Shown: positions 24,461-25,736 of the stretch, in pieces
Layout of the letters: the number at the start of each line of letters is the position of its first letter
Position numbering within the stretch: the first letter of the stretch is position 1
Assembly: GCA_003531115.1 (NCBI GenBank)
Contig: DQHT01000006.1
Span: forward strand, 12,034-37,769
Origin: Bacteroidota bacterium
Lineage (GTDB): Bacteria > Bacteroidota > Bacteroidia > UBA8524
DNA: 25,736 nt
Reading direction: 5' to 3'
Translations under genes and position numbers: made by a program
The notes under the pieces: generated by a model
Databases searched by the model: none
Seen by the model: the letters and a program-made list of their open reading frames with translations, nothing else
What the model was told of the DNA's origin: nothing

Positions 24461-25452
24461 TACCTTTCCTCTTTAACCAACTGCTTCAACCTACTCTGAT
24501 ACGCTTGCCAATAACTTCTTTTGGTGCTTTGATCCAGGAAGGAGGCTGCGACAAATTTTTCTACCAAATCAGACCGTGAAACCATGCTTAACAAGGTTGT
24601 TTGAAAAAATGCGGGTTGAATACCGGCATGATCAGCGAGCAGGGCAAATTGCCGGCTGATCTTTCCTTTGGCCAGCTTCGCGGGGAGGAGTCCTTCCTCG
24701 AGGGCAAAATCGGTGTCGTTAATATGGATCCGGCTATTGAGTAAGTCGTAAGCCGGACTCAAACGGTAATCGCCCAGGGGGGTTTCTACCAGTGAAAAGT
24801 TTTTATAATGGGCATCGCCATTGGAGAACAAATAATTAAAAAGCAGGAGTTTCAGCAGCTTCGGGGCTTCCAGTTTGTATGCCGGAAGATGCGCTTCTAA
24901 TAAGTGGAACATGTCGAGATAATTGCCGGCATATTTGTAGTGCGCTCCATGGGTTTGGGGGGTCCTTCCTGCCAGAGAAGCCAGATCATCCTGTGCCAGT
25001 TTGCCGCCGTCTTTGTTTAGATCAAAGCGACGCGTGAGGTAGGCCGGGGCTCCGTCATTAAAAAAGATCAGCGCGTTTTCTGCCGTTTCTATCCCATAAA
25101 CTTGACGGGCAATTTGCATGGTCAGGTGCTCGTTGGCCGGCATTTGATCCGGCTTCTTCCCTGCCCCGGGAACCGGTTTTAAAATATAGCTGCCCCGCTC
25201 TCCTTCTTTAACCAACCTGATCCGGTTCTTTTCCAGCAATACAGAAAATTTTTCCTGAACCCCCGACAGGGAAATATGGTTTCGGTTCGCATCAAAAAGT
25301 TCATCTGCCTGCTTATCCGACGCCGGTGAGGGGTAAGGCAAAACATGAGAAACCTTTTTACCATCAAACATCCTTTTCAGGCAGATCCTGCTATAAGTAG
25401 CAAATCCTTCCGTCAGGGTACCCGGACAAACCTGTATTTCCGGCAAGGGCAT
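24460..25452 (-). CDS. hipT: HipT-like Ser/Thr kinase toxin (C-terminal part of split HipA)
   Basis: 330 residues, the size of HipT rather than full HipA (about 440). The N-terminus has CPGTLTEGFATYSRICLKRMF as in HipA proteins. The Ser loop ISLSGVQEKFSVLL has Ser61 and Ser63, at about the position of the two autophosphorylated Ser of E. coli HipT. Kinase landmarks: Lys92 (YILKP), RRFDL (141-145), catalytic loop SNGDAHYKNFSL with Asp213 and Asn218, and Asp236 in LSPAYDLL. HipT phosphorylates tRNA-Trp ligase in E. coli; the target here is unknown. The ATG overlaps the stop of the upstream HipS-like gene (TAATG), so the toxin is coupled to it. The stop codon lies at the edge of a heptad repeat, so the extreme C-terminus may have been altered by it. 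Confidence 0.9.
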   Translation of the reverse strand: MPLPEIQVCPGTLTEGFATYSRICLKRMFDGKKVSHVLPYPSPASDKQADELFDANRNHISLSGVQEKFSVLLEKNRIRLVKEGERGSYILKPVPGAGKKPDQMPANEHLTMQIARQVYGIETAENALIFFNDGAPAYLTRRFDLNKDGGKLAQDDLASLAGRTPQTHGAHYKYAGNYLDMFHLLEAHLPAYKLEAPKLLKLLLFNYLFSNGDAHYKNFSLVETPLGDYRLSPAYDLLNSRIHINDTDFALEEGLLPAKLAKGKISRQFALLADHAGIQPAFFQTTLLSMVSRSDLVEKFVAASFLDQSTKRSYWQAYQSRLKQLVKEER

Positions 25453-25736
25453 TAATTCTCCAGTTTAATTACCCGTACTGCCCCTATGCTATCGTGTTTC
25501 GCGGTAATCATCAGTAGGCCAAAATAATCATCCGGATCAATTCGATGGTGTTTACAAACCATACGTTTGTTTGAACCTTCCGGAAGCATATTGAAAAAAA
25601 AGGGAAACAGGTAGTTTGCATGGTACTCCTGTACCTTTCTCGGAAAACTCAGGCTTATGCCCGGCTTGCTGCTGTCGCGCAACCAGGAATCATGGTAACG
25701 AAAGGTAAAGGAGCCATTATCGTGTTGGGTTAAGCC
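25452..25736 (-). CDS. hipS: HipS-like protein (HipA N-terminal subdomain), 5' end beyond window
   Basis: 94 residues are visible; the frame is open to the window end and the true start lies outside. It reads GLTQHDNGSFTFRY, WLRDS, ISLSFPRKVQEYH, LFPFFFNMLPEGSNKR, DDYFGLLMITAKHDSIGAVRV, the signature of the HipA N-terminal subdomain 1. In the HipBST systems of E. coli this part is a separate small protein, HipS, that neutralises HipT, with HipB as the DNA-binding partner. The stop overlaps the hipT ATG by one base. A HipB-like helix-turn-helix gene is expected just past the window edge but cannot be seen. A TTG at 25682 is not the start, because conserved sequence continues upstream of it. 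Confidence 0.88.
   Translation of the reverse strand, partial: GLTQHDNGSFTFRYHDSWLRDSSKPGISLSFPRKVQEYHANYLFPFFFNMLPEGSNKRMVCKHHRIDPDDYFGLLMITAKHDSIGAVRVIKLEN

Noticed and set aside
24460..25736. HipA pseudogene broken by a stop
   Set aside because: The split falls at a domain border, has a TAATG coupling junction, and matches the known HipS-HipT arrangement, so a functional split is more likely.
1..25736. tRNA, rRNA or riboswitch genes
   Set aside because: No cloverleaf, CCA-end pattern, rRNA segment or known aptamer core was recognised in the intergenic spaces, nearly all of which are short.

Overview
The window comes from a member of the Bacteroidota. The evidence is two proteins with type IX secretion (T9SS) C-terminal sorting domains, the gliding-motility lipoprotein GldB, PorT-like outer-membrane barrels, and several start-proximal copies of the Bacteroidota -7 promoter box (TAnnTTTG). 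Base composition is moderate. The organism cannot be placed more precisely by eye; a Chitinophagales- or Saprospirales-like lineage is plausible.

Layout. (a) 1-6620, minus strand: a tightly packed set read AsmA/DUF748-like membrane protein > UbiA-family prenyltransferase > dikinase with rifampicin-phosphotransferase-like domain order > class I HMG-CoA reductase (cut by the window edge). The last three overlap, so they are very probably translationally coupled, and they suggest a dedicated isoprenoid-lipid or prenylated-metabolite route. (b) 6721-13148: inorganic pyrophosphatase and a methyltransferase (plus), gldB (minus), then a PorT-like barrel, NAD+ synthase with a TTG start, a GH10 xylanase lipoprotein and a small coupled envelope protein (plus). 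(c) 13158-17125, minus: a 991-residue T9SS surface protein with Ig/PKD-like repeats, and a SirB1/transglutaminase-like protein. (d) 17232-19834, plus: three tandem paralogues of an unrecognised envelope protein, closed by a bidirectional hairpin terminator. (e) 19905-22148, minus: a seven-repeat FG-GAP/ASPIC-UnbV T9SS protein. (f) 22149-25736: an accessory stretch rich in small repeats, carrying a HEPN-MNT (HepT/MntA-type) toxin-antitoxin pair, a YiiX-like papain-fold protein with a small membrane partner, and a split HipA system (HipS-HipT) running off the right edge.

The most interesting signals are the coupled UbiA-dikinase-HMGR cluster, the inverted ~110-base repeat pair that brackets the HEPN-MNT genes, a family of 7-base-period repeats found at two gene borders, the split hipS-hipT operon, and the triplicated envelope gene. 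No tRNA, rRNA, CRISPR array or transposase was seen. All assignments rest on reading the sequence and remembered family signatures; no database search was run.
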